A stretch of DNA of 64,000 nt, taken from positions 55,287 to 119,286 of the forward strand of contig DCIM01000077.1 of the NCBI GenBank assembly GCA_002316005.1, in the 5' to 3' direction. This document shows positions 9,523-18,885 of the stretch, one piece after another (positions within the stretch are counted from its first letter, which is position 1; every line of letters begins with the position of its first letter). The stretch comes from Prevotellaceae bacterium UBA1726 (GTDB lineage Bacteria; Bacteroidota; Bacteroidia; Bacteroidales; Bacteroidaceae). A program made the position numbers and the translations under genes. The notes under the pieces are model-generated. The model was not told the DNA's origin. It ran no database searches and was given only the letters and a program-made list of their open reading frames with translations.

Positions 9523-9621
9523 TGAAAAGGGTGGAATGAGCACTTCATTTCAGTTGAATGACCACTTCATTTCAGTGAAATGACCTCCTCATTCCATTGG
9601 AATGACCGGCTCATTTCAGCG
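9523..9621. repeat. Tandem 22-bp palindrome array 1
   Basis: Five units repeat with an exact 22-bp period. Each is a 17-bp near-palindrome plus a 5-bp spacer. Units are 9523-9539 (degenerate left half), TCATTTCAGTTGAATGA at 9545, TCATTTCAGTGAAATGA at 9567, TCATTCCATTGGAATGA at 9589, and a half unit TCATTTCAGCG at 9611. Spacers are gcact, ccact, cctcc and ccggc. The period is not a multiple of three, so it is not coding. It is located just after the GH25 stop codon. Three more arrays of the same design occur in this window. Confidence 0.93.
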
Positions 9622-9743
9622 TTTTCATTTTTAGGCACTTATTTTAATGGTTTTTCAGTCGTATTTTTGAGGGTAGAGGAACAATAGATAAGTACTCATT
9701 TTTTAGTCCTAAATCACAAATTCCAAATATAATCTTTGATTTA

Positions 9744-9775
9744 TTTGGTTATTATCTGCTTTTGCTGTAACTTTG
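9744..9775 (+). promoter_or_regulatory. Bacteroidetes-type promoter for the SpmA/SpmB gene
   Basis: TTTG at 9744-9747 and TAACTTTG at 9768-9775, 20 bp apart, match the -33/-7 consensus. The start codon at 9794 follows after an 18-nt gap. The rest of the 286-bp gap holds repeat array 1 and AT-rich sequence with no other feature seen. Confidence 0.75.
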
Positions 9776-9793
9776 CACCTAAATAACAGAAAT

Positions 9794-11026
9794 ATGGTAC
9801 TGAATTACATCTGGATAGCATTTTTTCTCATTGCCTTTGTCATCGGATTGTTTCGCCTTGTTGTACTGGGCGATACTGAGGTGTTTCCGGCAATGATGAA
9901 TTCCACTTTCGATACTTCAAAGACAGCATTCGAGATTAGTCTGGGTCTTACGGGTGTGCTCTCCCTTTGGCTTGGAATAATGAAGATTGGCGAAAAGGGT
10001 GGGGTGGTGAATGCCATTGCCCGAGTGCTCTCGCCAATATTCGTTCGTCTGTTTCCTGACATTCCAAAAGGACATCCTGTCACAGGCAGCATATTCATGA
10101 ATATTGCCGCAAATATGCTCGGCCTTGACAATGCCGCTACACCTCTTGGCCTTAAGGCAATGAAAGAAATGCAGGAACTGAATACAAAAAAGGAGACAGC
10201 AACAAATCCAATGATTATGTTCCTGGTGCTCAATACTTCTGGTTTGACACTCATCCCAGTAAGCATCATGACCTACCGTGCACAGATGGGAGCTGCTGCC
10301 CCAACAGACATCTTCATTCCAATACTCCTTGCAACATTTGTGGCAACAATCGCAGGAATTATCATTACCTCGATTTATCAGAAGATAAACCTCCTGAATC
10401 CAGTAATCTTCGCTACTCTTGGAGGTGCATGCCTTGTTGTAGGTGGAATGATTTGGGGATTCCGACAGATGGACCCAGAGACAATGAATATTGTGAGCAA
10501 CACAGCAGCAACGGTTTTGCTTATGACAATCATTGTGTCGTTCATAATAGCCGGAATGCGAAAGAAAATCAATGTTTACGATACATTTATTGAAGGAGCA
10601 AAGGAAGGATTCCAGACGGCAGTTCGCATTATACCTTATCTTATTGCTATACTTGTGGCAATAGGTGTATTTCGTGCCTCAGGAGCAATGGATGCCTTGA
10701 TTGGCGGAATTAAATGGTGCATTGCTGTATGTGGCATTGATACTGCATTCGTGGATGCTCTTCCTACGGCAATAATGAAACCATTGTCGGGTAGTGGTGC
10801 TCGCGGAATGATGGTAGATGCTATGCAGACATTTGGTGCAGATTCGTTTGTAGGCCGACTGAGTTGCATCTTCCAAGGCTCAACAGATACTACATTCTAT
10901 ATTCTTGCAGTTTATTTCGGTTCAGTTGGCATTCGCAACACTCGTCATGCTGTTGCTTGTGGCCTTCTTGCCGACTTAGCGGGAGTAATAGCCGCAATCT
11001 CAATTGCATACTTATTCTTCGGATAA
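9794..11026 (+). CDS. Fused SpmA-SpmB nucleoside-recognition (Gate) domain membrane protein
   Basis: This 410-residue polytopic inner-membrane protein joins the spore maturation proteins A and B of Firmicutes in one chain. The N-terminal half carries the SpmA features (FEISLGLTGVLSLWLGIMKIGEKGG, NMLGLDNAATPLGLKAMKEM). The C-terminal half carries SpmB features (EGAKEGFQTAVRIIPYL, PLSGSGARGMMVDAM, GSTDTTFYILAVYFG). Both halves contain the Gate/nucleoside-recognition fold. This fusion is common in non-sporulating Bacteroidetes, where its role is unproven; transport or signalling linked to the cell wall has been suggested for the family. The ATG at 9794 lies at a proper distance from a promoter. 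Confidence 0.88.
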   Translation: MVLNYIWIAFFLIAFVIGLFRLVVLGDTEVFPAMMNSTFDTSKTAFEISLGLTGVLSLWLGIMKIGEKGGVVNAIARVLSPIFVRLFPDIPKGHPVTGSIFMNIAANMLGLDNAATPLGLKAMKEMQELNTKKETATNPMIMFLVLNTSGLTLIPVSIMTYRAQMGAAAPTDIFIPILLATFVATIAGIIITSIYQKINLLNPVIFATLGGACLVVGGMIWGFRQMDPETMNIVSNTAATVLLMTIIVSFIIAGMRKKINVYDTFIEGAKEGFQTAVRIIPYLIAILVAIGVFRASGAMDALIGGIKWCIAVCGIDTAFVDALPTAIMKPLSGSGARGMMVDAMQTFGADSFVGRLSCIFQGSTDTTFYILAVYFGSVGIRNTRHAVACGLLADLAGVIAAISIAYLFFG

Positions 11027-11073
11027 AAAAACAAAAGTTGTAAGTTTTTCAAACATTAATTGTCAAATATACA

Positions 11074-12537
11074 ATGGCAAACATGAAATCATTGGCCAAA
11101 GATACGGCCATTTATGGATTATCGAGCATCGTAGGAAGATTCCTCAACTATCTGCTCGTACCGCTCTACACTCATGTCATCTCTGCTTCAACAGGTGGCT
11201 ATGGTGTAGTGACAAACCTCTATGCCTATACAGCACTGATACTCGTCATACTGACCTTTGGAATGGAGACAACCTTCTTCCGTTTTGCAAACAAAGAAGG
11301 TGAAAATCCTCATACTGTATTCTCTACTGCAATGGGTATGGTAGGATTCCTTGCAGTGATGAATTTCCTGCTGATTTTGTTCTTTATCACTCCATTCTGT
11401 GATTATATTGGTTATCCTGACAATCACGATTATATCCTTATGATGACGGCAGTGGTTTCGCTTGATGCAATTCAGGCAATTCCGTTCTCATACCTTAGAT
11501 ATCAGAAGAAAGCGATAAAGTTTGCTTCGCTCAAACTCCTGTTCATTGCGATGAACATTGGACTCAACCTCCTTTATTTTCTTGTCTTAGGTAAGGATGA
11601 TGTCTATTATGTGTTCTTCCTGAATCTTGTCTGCACAGGAATCATCACATTCTTCTTCCTGCCAGAGATGCTTCAGATAAAGTGGAAGTTTGATTTCTCT
11701 CTGCTTCGCCGAATGTTCAGTTATTCTTGGCCAATCCTTATTCTTGGTATAGCGGGAATTCTCAATCAGGCATTTGACAAGATGATTTTCCCTTGGGCTT
11801 ATACCCATACGGGACTACATACAGCGGCAGATTCGCAGGTACAGTTGGGCATTTATGGCGCTTGTGTGAAGATTGCAATGATAATGGCAATGATTACCCA
11901 AGCATTCCGTTATGCCTATGAACCAATCGTTTTTGCAAAGGCAAAAGATAGAGATTCAAAGGAATATTATGCTGTAGCAATGAAGTTCTTCCTTATTTTC
12001 ACATTGTTTGCCTTCCTCTGTGTGATGGGGTATATGGATATCCTGAAACTCATCATCGGCAAGGATTATTGGGCAGGTTTGCAGTCTGTGCCAATCGTTA
12101 TGGCAGCAGAGATTATGATGGGAGTTTACTTCAATTTGTCGTTCTGGTACAAACTCATTGACAAGACAATCTGGGGTGCGTGGTTCTCAATAATTGGTTG
12201 CGCAGTACTTATTGCTGTGAATATCATCTTCATTCCAAAGTATGGCTATATGGCTTGCGCATGGGGTGGAGTGGCTGGCTATGGAACAGCGATGATTCTT
12301 TCGTATATCGTTGGTCAGATAAAGAATCCAATCTCTTACCCATTGAAGAGTATCTTCGTATATGTGCTTATTACTGTTCTGTTCTTTGTCATTATGCAGT
12401 TATTGCCAGAAACATGGCCTACATGGGCAAGAATAGGCATCAATACAATACTTATCATTGCTTTCGTGGCACATATTATCTATCACGATATGCCATTGCA
12501 GTCGCTTCCTGTTGTGGGAAAATATTTCAGAAAATAA
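11074..12537 (+). CDS. Polysaccharide/lipid-linked oligosaccharide flippase, MOP superfamily (Wzx-like)
   Basis: This 487-residue protein has about 12-14 membrane helices and is expected to flip undecaprenyl-linked sugars across the inner membrane. The N-terminal segment LAKDTAIYGLSSIVGRFLNYLLVPLYTHVISASTGGYG is characteristic of polysaccharide biosynthesis proteins of this family, as are FRFANKEG and the charged loop AKAKDRDSKEYY. Length fits. No glycosyltransferase operon surrounds it; it sits 47 bp after the SpmA/SpmB gene and 15 bp before a secreted glycosidase gene. It might serve O-antigen, capsule or a protein O-glycan. Confidence 0.87.
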   Translation: MANMKSLAKDTAIYGLSSIVGRFLNYLLVPLYTHVISASTGGYGVVTNLYAYTALILVILTFGMETTFFRFANKEGENPHTVFSTAMGMVGFLAVMNFLLILFFITPFCDYIGYPDNHDYILMMTAVVSLDAIQAIPFSYLRYQKKAIKFASLKLLFIAMNIGLNLLYFLVLGKDDVYYVFFLNLVCTGIITFFFLPEMLQIKWKFDFSLLRRMFSYSWPILILGIAGILNQAFDKMIFPWAYTHTGLHTAADSQVQLGIYGACVKIAMIMAMITQAFRYAYEPIVFAKAKDRDSKEYYAVAMKFFLIFTLFAFLCVMGYMDILKLIIGKDYWAGLQSVPIVMAAEIMMGVYFNLSFWYKLIDKTIWGAWFSIIGCAVLIAVNIIFIPKYGYMACAWGGVAGYGTAMILSYIVGQIKNPISYPLKSIFVYVLITVLFFVIMQLLPETWPTWARIGINTILIIAFVAHIIYHDMPLQSLPVVGKYFRK

Positions 12538-12552
12538 AACACAAACAAAACT

Positions 12553-15261
12553 ATGCGTAGACTATTAACACTTTTCATTCTTGCAGGTTCATTGTCGGGT
12601 AATGCCCAGACGGTGAGTAATGCCTCCTCCCAAGTGGCACTTGCCAAGACGAACAAAACCATCACCTTCGATTTGAGTCAGGAAGGAACTCCTACTCCTA
12701 TTGAGTGGGGAATGGACACTCAGTGGATAAACGAAGGCAATCTTCGTAGAGGAATAAACTTCTCGAGCAAGGAAATAATTGATATCCTCCGCTTAGGATT
12801 CATGCCAAGTGCCAGTGTGGCGGGAGGAAAACTCTCTGATGCTCAGTTGAATAGTATCAACGAACGCGCACAATTGGCTTTGAAGTACTGTAAGCCAGGA
12901 GTGAAAATCAATATTGGTGATGACCCTGCCGAGGGAAATGGTGTTGATAGTTGGTATAATGATGCCAGTGTATCAAGTATTATTAGAGGTGAGCGTTGGG
13001 CAAGATGCATTGACCTTCACCGACAAAAATACGAGGAATACGGTTTGAATGTTGTCAGTGTAAGCCCTTTCAACGAACCTGACTTCGGATGGAATCAGGG
13101 GGTAGCCAGCAGCAGAATGGACGATTTCAAGAATACAGCCCGTGCCTTGCGAAACGAATATGACGGAGACTATGGTAAGGATGCTATCCGTATCTGTGGA
13201 GGCAACACCCTTAGTTGTGATGCAGCCTACGAATGGTGGAACCACTGTAAGGACTATCTTGATGAAGGTAACACTCATCAGTTGGCTGGTGGCTTTGACT
13301 CTTATGCAAATTTCTATAAGACTGTGCGCGAAGCCGGTCATCGTGGAGTGGCCGATGAGTTGCACAATGTCATGGAGGCAATGGTAGGTGTGGAATACGG
13401 CATGCAGACAGGCATCTGGTGGGGTACAGCTACTCGTACACGCGGTCAGTTTATGAAGGCAACCCATGGCAATGATGGTGGTGCTCGCCTTGCATACAAA
13501 GAGAACCGCAGTGCATGGACTGCAGCATCTGTATATAGATTGCCAGATGGAACAATTAACGGTTTCGTAGGAACCAGTGAGCGACAGTGCCAGCCTGACA
13601 GCTATCGTTTCGTTTCGCTCGACCGCGATGTGTTCTACAATGGACAAGGACCAAAGCGTGAGTTTGTGGTGGAGGTGCCAGGAGGCTATGGCTATCAAGA
13701 TGGACAGACAAATGCAGAAACCGTCATTGATATTACTTCGGGTGAAGATGTGCCATTCTATATTGATGGAGAATACAAAATAGTGAATGTGAAGTCAGGA
13801 CTTGTTCTTGGTGTCACAAGTGCTTCTTCTTCAGGTTGGACACAGATAACTCAACGAAAGAACTCACAGCGTACAACAGTAGCAAACTGGATTATCACTC
13901 CAGTGCCAAACACTATCGGTGAGGATTTCGCCTATTACCATATAAAGAGTTGCGATAATAGCGCACTCTATTGGGATATAATGAACTGGGTTATTGATGC
14001 GACAGGAAAGGTTGGTACATATCCTGGTGGTGGTGGAGCCCATATTGAACAATGGTATTTCCAATATGCGGGTGAGAACAACTTCTTTATCCGTAGTCGA
14101 TTCAGCAATCTTGCTGTGATGCCGGCCAATGGTTCTACAGCTATCGGTGCTGCCCTTATGATGGCCGATTTTACAGGAGATGAGAGTCAGATGTGGCGTC
14201 TTGTCCCAACTGAAGAAGCACCTGAATTCGATGTCCCTGCAGCACCGACGAATCTTATTGCCACATCTCATAACGCCAGTATCAAACTGGATTGGACAGC
14301 AAGTGCCAGTGATGATGTGCGCGACTACTTTGTAATTCGTTCTGAGGAAGGCAAGGACGATTTCAATACAATAGGTCGTAATATCGTAGGAACAACTTTT
14401 ACTGATAATACTGCTGAAGACGGCAAGGTATATGAGTATGCTGTAAAGGCAGAAGACAAGGCAATGAATCGCAGTGAGCGTTCCGAAATAGCATGTGCCT
14501 CAGTTAGTCAGGAGAAAGGTTTGATATGCCGTCTTGACTTTGAGGATAACATCTTTGATGAGACAGAGAATGGCAACCATCCTGCTTCGCTCTGTGAAGC
14601 GAAATACAATTCAAGGAGCAAGTCGGGCGAAAAATCATTGAATATGTCCACTGCATCACAGTATCTGCAGTTGCCTGCAACGATAGCCAACCATGATGCG
14701 TTGACAATCAGTTTCTGGTTGCGTCGTGCGGGAACATCTGCTACATTGTGGGAGAGAGCCTTTGATTTCGGAAACAGCACTGATGAGTATCTCTTTTTCA
14801 CTCCAAACTGTGGAGACAACACAGTTCGTTTTGAGGTAAAGCATGCCGGTCAGTTGGAAAAGATTGAATATCAGAATACGCTTGCCGCAGGCACATGGAA
14901 CCATATTGTTGTCACTTTGGACGGTAACACTGGTGCAGGTGCCATCTACATCAATGGTGAGCAAGTGGCAAAGAAGGACGATTTCACCATCAGTCCATCT
15001 CAGATTCGTCCGGTGATGAACTATATCGGTCGTTCGCAGTTCTCTGCCGATCCATTAATTAAAGGTTATTTTGATGACTACAGAATCTACAACTATGCCC
15101 TCACAGCTGAGGATGTAGCCATTCTCTACGAGGATGTTACTGGTATTAAGGCCACAAAGGTAGAAGAAGCGAATGGCAAAACTTATGACATCACAGGTCG
15201 TATAGTAGGCGATTCTGCAAAGGGTGTTGTAATAAAGAATGGAAAGAAGATTTTAAAATAA
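12553..15261 (+). CDS. Multidomain secreted GH30-like glycosidase with ricin-like, FN3 and LamG domains
   Basis: This 902-residue exported protein starts with a signal peptide (MRRLLTLFILAGSLSGNAQ). Residues 25-400 form a clan-A TIM barrel resembling GH30: VSPFNEPDF supplies the likely acid/base Glu175, and Glu269 (VADELH) or Glu275 (VMEAM) is the candidate nucleophile. A ricin-like beta-trefoil (about 406-552), a fibronectin III domain (556-650, PTNLIATSHNASIKLDW) and a LamG/concanavalin-like domain (656-856, with ALTISFWLRR and YFDDYRIYNYAL) follow. The end (YDITGRIV...VVIKNGKKILK) looks like a type IX secretion sorting domain. Its polymer substrate cannot be read from sequence. The family call rests on motif spacing, so another clan-A family is possible. 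Confidence 0.8.
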   Translation: MRRLLTLFILAGSLSGNAQTVSNASSQVALAKTNKTITFDLSQEGTPTPIEWGMDTQWINEGNLRRGINFSSKEIIDILRLGFMPSASVAGGKLSDAQLNSINERAQLALKYCKPGVKINIGDDPAEGNGVDSWYNDASVSSIIRGERWARCIDLHRQKYEEYGLNVVSVSPFNEPDFGWNQGVASSRMDDFKNTARALRNEYDGDYGKDAIRICGGNTLSCDAAYEWWNHCKDYLDEGNTHQLAGGFDSYANFYKTVREAGHRGVADELHNVMEAMVGVEYGMQTGIWWGTATRTRGQFMKATHGNDGGARLAYKENRSAWTAASVYRLPDGTINGFVGTSERQCQPDSYRFVSLDRDVFYNGQGPKREFVVEVPGGYGYQDGQTNAETVIDITSGEDVPFYIDGEYKIVNVKSGLVLGVTSASSSGWTQITQRKNSQRTTVANWIITPVPNTIGEDFAYYHIKSCDNSALYWDIMNWVIDATGKVGTYPGGGGAHIEQWYFQYAGENNFFIRSRFSNLAVMPANGSTAIGAALMMADFTGDESQMWRLVPTEEAPEFDVPAAPTNLIATSHNASIKLDWTASASDDVRDYFVIRSEEGKDDFNTIGRNIVGTTFTDNTAEDGKVYEYAVKAEDKAMNRSERSEIACASVSQEKGLICRLDFEDNIFDETENGNHPASLCEAKYNSRSKSGEKSLNMSTASQYLQLPATIANHDALTISFWLRRAGTSATLWERAFDFGNSTDEYLFFTPNCGDNTVRFEVKHAGQLEKIEYQNTLAAGTWNHIVVTLDGNTGAGAIYINGEQVAKKDDFTISPSQIRPVMNYIGRSQFSADPLIKGYFDDYRIYNYALTAEDVAILYEDVTGIKATKVEEANGKTYDITGRIVGDSAKGVVIKNGKKILK

Positions 15262-15273
15262 AAACAAAATAAT

Positions 15274-17406
15274 ATGAAAAAGATTTTAGTATTAATTATC
15301 GCACTCCACTGCTCAGTATGCAGTTTTGCAGACGAGGGTATGTGGACTTTGATGGACCTGCCAAAGGCAGTTTATGAGAAGATGGTCGAGGAAGGCTATC
15401 AACTTGAGTATGACAAACTTTATAATGCAGATGACGCAATCTACCATGCAGTAGTTAACTTCGGTGGTTATTGCTCAGGAGTTGTTGTTTCTTCTGACGG
15501 TCTTGTATTCACCAACCACCATTGTGGTTTTGAGGCAATCCGCTCACACTCTACAGTTGAGCACGATTATATGCTCAACGGATTCTGTGCAAAGTCATTT
15601 GCAGAGGAGTTACCAAACGAGGACCTCTTCGTGTCGTTCATGGTGGCACAGAAGGATATCACAGCAATGGTTGAGGAGTATGATTTCCGCAACCTTAACT
15701 CTGAGAAGCGTGAGGCAATCCTCAACCTTATTGAGAAGGAAGAAAACGATCGCGTGAAGATTATCGACCCTACAATGCATGCAGAGATGAAGCCTTATTA
15801 TGAAGCAAACCGCTATTACATTGATGTTTATCGCGACTTCCGTGATGTTCGTCTTGTCTTCACTGTGCCAAAGTCTATGGGTAAGTTCGGTGGTGAGACA
15901 GACAATTGGATGTGGCCACGCCAGACTTGCGACTTCTCTGTGTTCCGTATCTATGCCGACCCAAAAACAAATGGTCCAGCAGATTACAGTGAAAAAAATA
16001 TTCCTTACCACCCAAAGAAGTGGGCTCAGGTTTCACTCCAGGGTTACAAGGAAGGCGACTTTGCTATGACAATGGGTTACCCTGGCAGTACAGAGCGTTA
16101 TCTCTCAAGTTTCGGTATCAAGGAGATGCGTGATGCTCAGAACCTTCCTCGATGGCAGACTCGTGAGGTGAAGCAGGGGGTAATGCTTCGCCATATGCGT
16201 GCTGATGAGGCTGTGCGTATCAAGTATGACTCAAAATATGCTCAGTCGGCAAACTATTGGAAGAATGCCATTGGTATGAATAAGTGTATCGACTCACTCA
16301 ACATCATTGGTTTGAAGGAACAGCACGAGGAGGCGATCCGAGCTTATGTTGATTCTACAGGTTATTTGAAGGACAAACTCAACTTCCCACTTCTTGACTC
16401 ACTTTATCAGAAGCGATTCAACGCAATGCGCGGTCTTATTCTCTTCTCTGAGACATTCCGTGCTGACGAACTCTCGGTTCGTGCTCGTCGCTACACTAAT
16501 GGGGGTATGGCCGTACAAGGTCCTGAAGGAAATGAAAAGAAGCAGTTCGTTACCTATGATGACAACTCAGACACATACGATGTTGCAACAGATAAGGAGA
16601 TGCAGGTTGTTCTGTTGAAGAACTATGCTGAGAAGGCTGACAAGAACTATATGCCAGCATTCTTTGAGACTATCCAGAATGACTTTGGCGGTGACTACAA
16701 GGCTTATGTAGACTATCTCTGGAGCAAATCTGTATTGATGCAAAACGGCAAGAAGATTTACAACAACAAGAAGACACTCAATGATCCAGGTGTGAAGTAT
16801 GGTCTTGATATGACAGAGACAATGATGGCTCTTTATAACGACTATCAGGCAGATGCTGAGACAATTGAAGAGCAGGAGCGTTATCTCTGTGCTGCAAAGA
16901 TTCGTATGGAAGAAGATATGCCTCATTACTCAGATGCTAACTTCACTCTCCGTATGAGCTACGGTCAGGTGGGTGGATATGATATGTATGGCAAGGATTC
17001 GGGCTATTATACAACTCCAGAGTCAATCTACAAGAAGATGCTCAAGGGTGACAAGGAAACTGCTGGCAACGACTATAACTTTGAGTACACAGCAGAACCT
17101 ATCATGCACGAACTCTTCTCTGCAAAGGATTTCGGTCAGTACACTGATCCTGTAAGCGGCACAATGAATCTCTGCTTCCTTACAAGCAACGACATCACTG
17201 GCGGTAACTCAGGTTCGCCAGTATTCGATGGCAAGAACCAACTTATCGGTCTTGCTTTTGATGGCAACTGGGAGAGTCTCTCGGCTGATATCTTCTTTGA
17301 CAAGCGATTGGCTCGTTGCATCTGTGTGGATATCCGTTATGTTCTCTTCATGATGGACAAGTGGGGCCATGCTGACCGTCTTATTAGGGAGATTGACGCA
17401 AAATAA
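15274..17406 (+). CDS. S46 family dipeptidyl peptidase, DPP7-like
   Basis: This 710-residue periplasmic serine protease releases dipeptides from the N-terminus of peptides, feeding amino acid uptake. A signal peptide (MKKILVLIIALHCSVCSFA) leads into the typical DEGMWTLMDLP. The catalytic His lies in TNHHCG (residues 82-83) and the nucleophile is Ser646 in GGNSGSP. The S1-pocket position 18 residues after that serine is Gly664 (LAFDGNWE). In the studied enzymes, glycine here marks DPP7 (hydrophobic P1), while arginine marks DPP11 (Asp/Glu P1). The specificity call therefore relies on family knowledge. Length is normal. It starts 12 bp after the GH30-like gene. Confidence 0.93.
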   Translation: MKKILVLIIALHCSVCSFADEGMWTLMDLPKAVYEKMVEEGYQLEYDKLYNADDAIYHAVVNFGGYCSGVVVSSDGLVFTNHHCGFEAIRSHSTVEHDYMLNGFCAKSFAEELPNEDLFVSFMVAQKDITAMVEEYDFRNLNSEKREAILNLIEKEENDRVKIIDPTMHAEMKPYYEANRYYIDVYRDFRDVRLVFTVPKSMGKFGGETDNWMWPRQTCDFSVFRIYADPKTNGPADYSEKNIPYHPKKWAQVSLQGYKEGDFAMTMGYPGSTERYLSSFGIKEMRDAQNLPRWQTREVKQGVMLRHMRADEAVRIKYDSKYAQSANYWKNAIGMNKCIDSLNIIGLKEQHEEAIRAYVDSTGYLKDKLNFPLLDSLYQKRFNAMRGLILFSETFRADELSVRARRYTNGGMAVQGPEGNEKKQFVTYDDNSDTYDVATDKEMQVVLLKNYAEKADKNYMPAFFETIQNDFGGDYKAYVDYLWSKSVLMQNGKKIYNNKKTLNDPGVKYGLDMTETMMALYNDYQADAETIEEQERYLCAAKIRMEEDMPHYSDANFTLRMSYGQVGGYDMYGKDSGYYTTPESIYKKMLKGDKETAGNDYNFEYTAEPIMHELFSAKDFGQYTDPVSGTMNLCFLTSNDITGGNSGSPVFDGKNQLIGLAFDGNWESLSADIFFDKRLARCICVDIRYVLFMMDKWGHADRLIREIDAK

Positions 17407-17411
17407 ACTCT

Positions 17412-18341
17412 ATGAGAAAAATAATTGGTATTGGCGAGACAGTCCTTGATATAATTTTCAAGGATGATAAACCTATAGGTGCTGTTCCTGGTGGCAGCAC
17501 CTTCAATGCTATTATCTCGCTCGGACGATGCGGAACAAACTGCACCTTTATTTCAGAGGCAGGCAACGACCGTGTTGGAAAAATGATTTTGGATTTCCTG
17601 CGCGACAATGGCGTAAATGCCGATGATGTGAGCGTGTTCCCTGAGAGCAAGTCACCTCTGTCATTGGCTTTCCTTAATGAAAACAATGATGCAGAGTATA
17701 TCTTCTACAAGGACCACCCTCACGACCAACTCGACTTCGTGTATCCTGAAATCAATCGTGATGATATCATTCTGTTCGGTTCCTTTTATGCCGTGAATCC
17801 TGTTATTCGTCAGCAGGTAGCTGGTCTTCTTGAGCGTGCAAAGGAGGCTGGGGCAATCATCTATTATGATGTGAACTTCCGCCCTTCGCATAAGAACGAT
17901 GTCATAAAGATTAAGCCAAACCTTCTTGATAATCTTGAGTTCGCTGATATTGTCCGTGGTTCGCGCGATGATTTTGAGACACTCTATAATATGAGCGATG
18001 CAGAGAAAATTTATCGTTCAGAGGTGGCATTCTATTGCCGTAAATTTATCTTTACCAATGGTGCTCTCCCTGTTGAACTCTTCGCAGAAGATGGCTTTCG
18101 AAAGTCTTATCCTGCTCATGAAGTATCGACGGTATCAACAATTGGTGCTGGCGATAATTTCAATGCAGGTCTCATCTTCGGTATGATTAAGAACGACATA
18201 CGTCGTGAGGACATTGACAATGGACTTACAGTGGAACAGTGGGATAGTATTATTGCTTCTGCTCAGGAGTTCTCTGCCGAGTGCTGTCAGGACATATATA
18301 ATTATGTGTCAGTTGAATTTGGAAAGAAGAAAAAGATATGA
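17412..18341 (+). CDS. PfkB-family carbohydrate kinase (fructokinase/ribokinase type)
   Basis: This 309-residue cytosolic kinase phosphorylates a sugar with ATP. It shows the N-terminal GIGETVLDIIF, the substrate-binding PGGSTFNAIISLGRCG motif and the C-terminal anion-hole signature IGAGDNFNAG, where Asp248 is the catalytic base. The sequence context (GETVLDI, NFRP) fits fructokinase-like members, but the exact sugar is not certain. It lies 5 bp after the peptidase gene and overlaps the LOG gene by 4 bp (ATGA), so translation is probably coupled. Confidence 0.9.
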   Translation: MRKIIGIGETVLDIIFKDDKPIGAVPGGSTFNAIISLGRCGTNCTFISEAGNDRVGKMILDFLRDNGVNADDVSVFPESKSPLSLAFLNENNDAEYIFYKDHPHDQLDFVYPEINRDDIILFGSFYAVNPVIRQQVAGLLERAKEAGAIIYYDVNFRPSHKNDVIKIKPNLLDNLEFADIVRGSRDDFETLYNMSDAEKIYRSEVAFYCRKFIFTNGALPVELFAEDGFRKSYPAHEVSTVSTIGAGDNFNAGLIFGMIKNDIRREDIDNGLTVEQWDSIIASAQEFSAECCQDIYNYVSVEFGKKKKI

Positions 18342-18871
18342 AAATAGGCGTGTTTTGTTCTGCAAATGATAATATCTCGACTGAGTATTTCCGCTTGGCA
18401 GAAGAACTTGGTAAATGGATGGGCGAGAATGGTCATACTCTTGTCTATGGAGGAGTCGATTCGGGATTGATGCGAACCATTGGTCATGCCGTCCACAATG
18501 CAGGGGGAACCTGCATAGGTGTTGTCCCTCGCATCATTGAACAAGGTGGTCGTCAGGCTACTTGTCTTGATGTTGACATTCCTTGCGATAATCTCTCCGA
18601 CCGAAAGGATATCATGCTTTTACAAAGTGATGTATTAGTGGCATTGCCTGGTGGTATTGGAACTCTTGATGAAGTGTTCACAGTAGCAGCTGCAAAGACC
18701 ATTGGCTATCACGACAAGCGAGTCATACTTTATAATATGGATGGTTTTTGGAATTCGGCAGTAGCCCTTCTCGATGACCTCCAGTCTCGCGGTATGATTC
18801 GTGGCGACTATTGCACATACATCACTGCAGTAACCTCCCTTGAGGAGTTGATATCTATCCTTAACCCATAA
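18338..18871 (+). CDS. LOG family protein (nucleoside 5'-monophosphate phosphoribohydrolase-like)
   Basis: This 177-residue protein belongs to the lysine-decarboxylase-like LOG family (TIGR00730), whose studied members remove ribose 5-phosphate from cytokinin or purine nucleotides. The defining motif PGGIGTLDE occupies residues 104-112 and an upstream GGVDSGLM loop matches the nucleotide site. The ATG overlaps the TGA of the preceding kinase gene. In bacteria the physiological substrate is often AMP or a related nucleotide; older annotations as lysine decarboxylase are wrong. Confidence 0.9.
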   Translation: MKIGVFCSANDNISTEYFRLAEELGKWMGENGHTLVYGGVDSGLMRTIGHAVHNAGGTCIGVVPRIIEQGGRQATCLDVDIPCDNLSDRKDIMLLQSDVLVALPGGIGTLDEVFTVAAAKTIGYHDKRVILYNMDGFWNSAVALLDDLQSRGMIRGDYCTYITAVTSLEELISILNP

Positions 18872-18885
18872 CCGATAATCCTTAT

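Noticed and set aside
9523..9621. Reading the 22-bp arrays as CRISPR
   Set aside because: The spacers are only 5 bp, the units are palindromic and vary, and no cas gene is present.
15274..17406. Assignment as DPP11 (acidic P1 specificity)
   Set aside because: The position that is Arg in DPP11 is Gly664 here (FDGNWE), as in DPP7.
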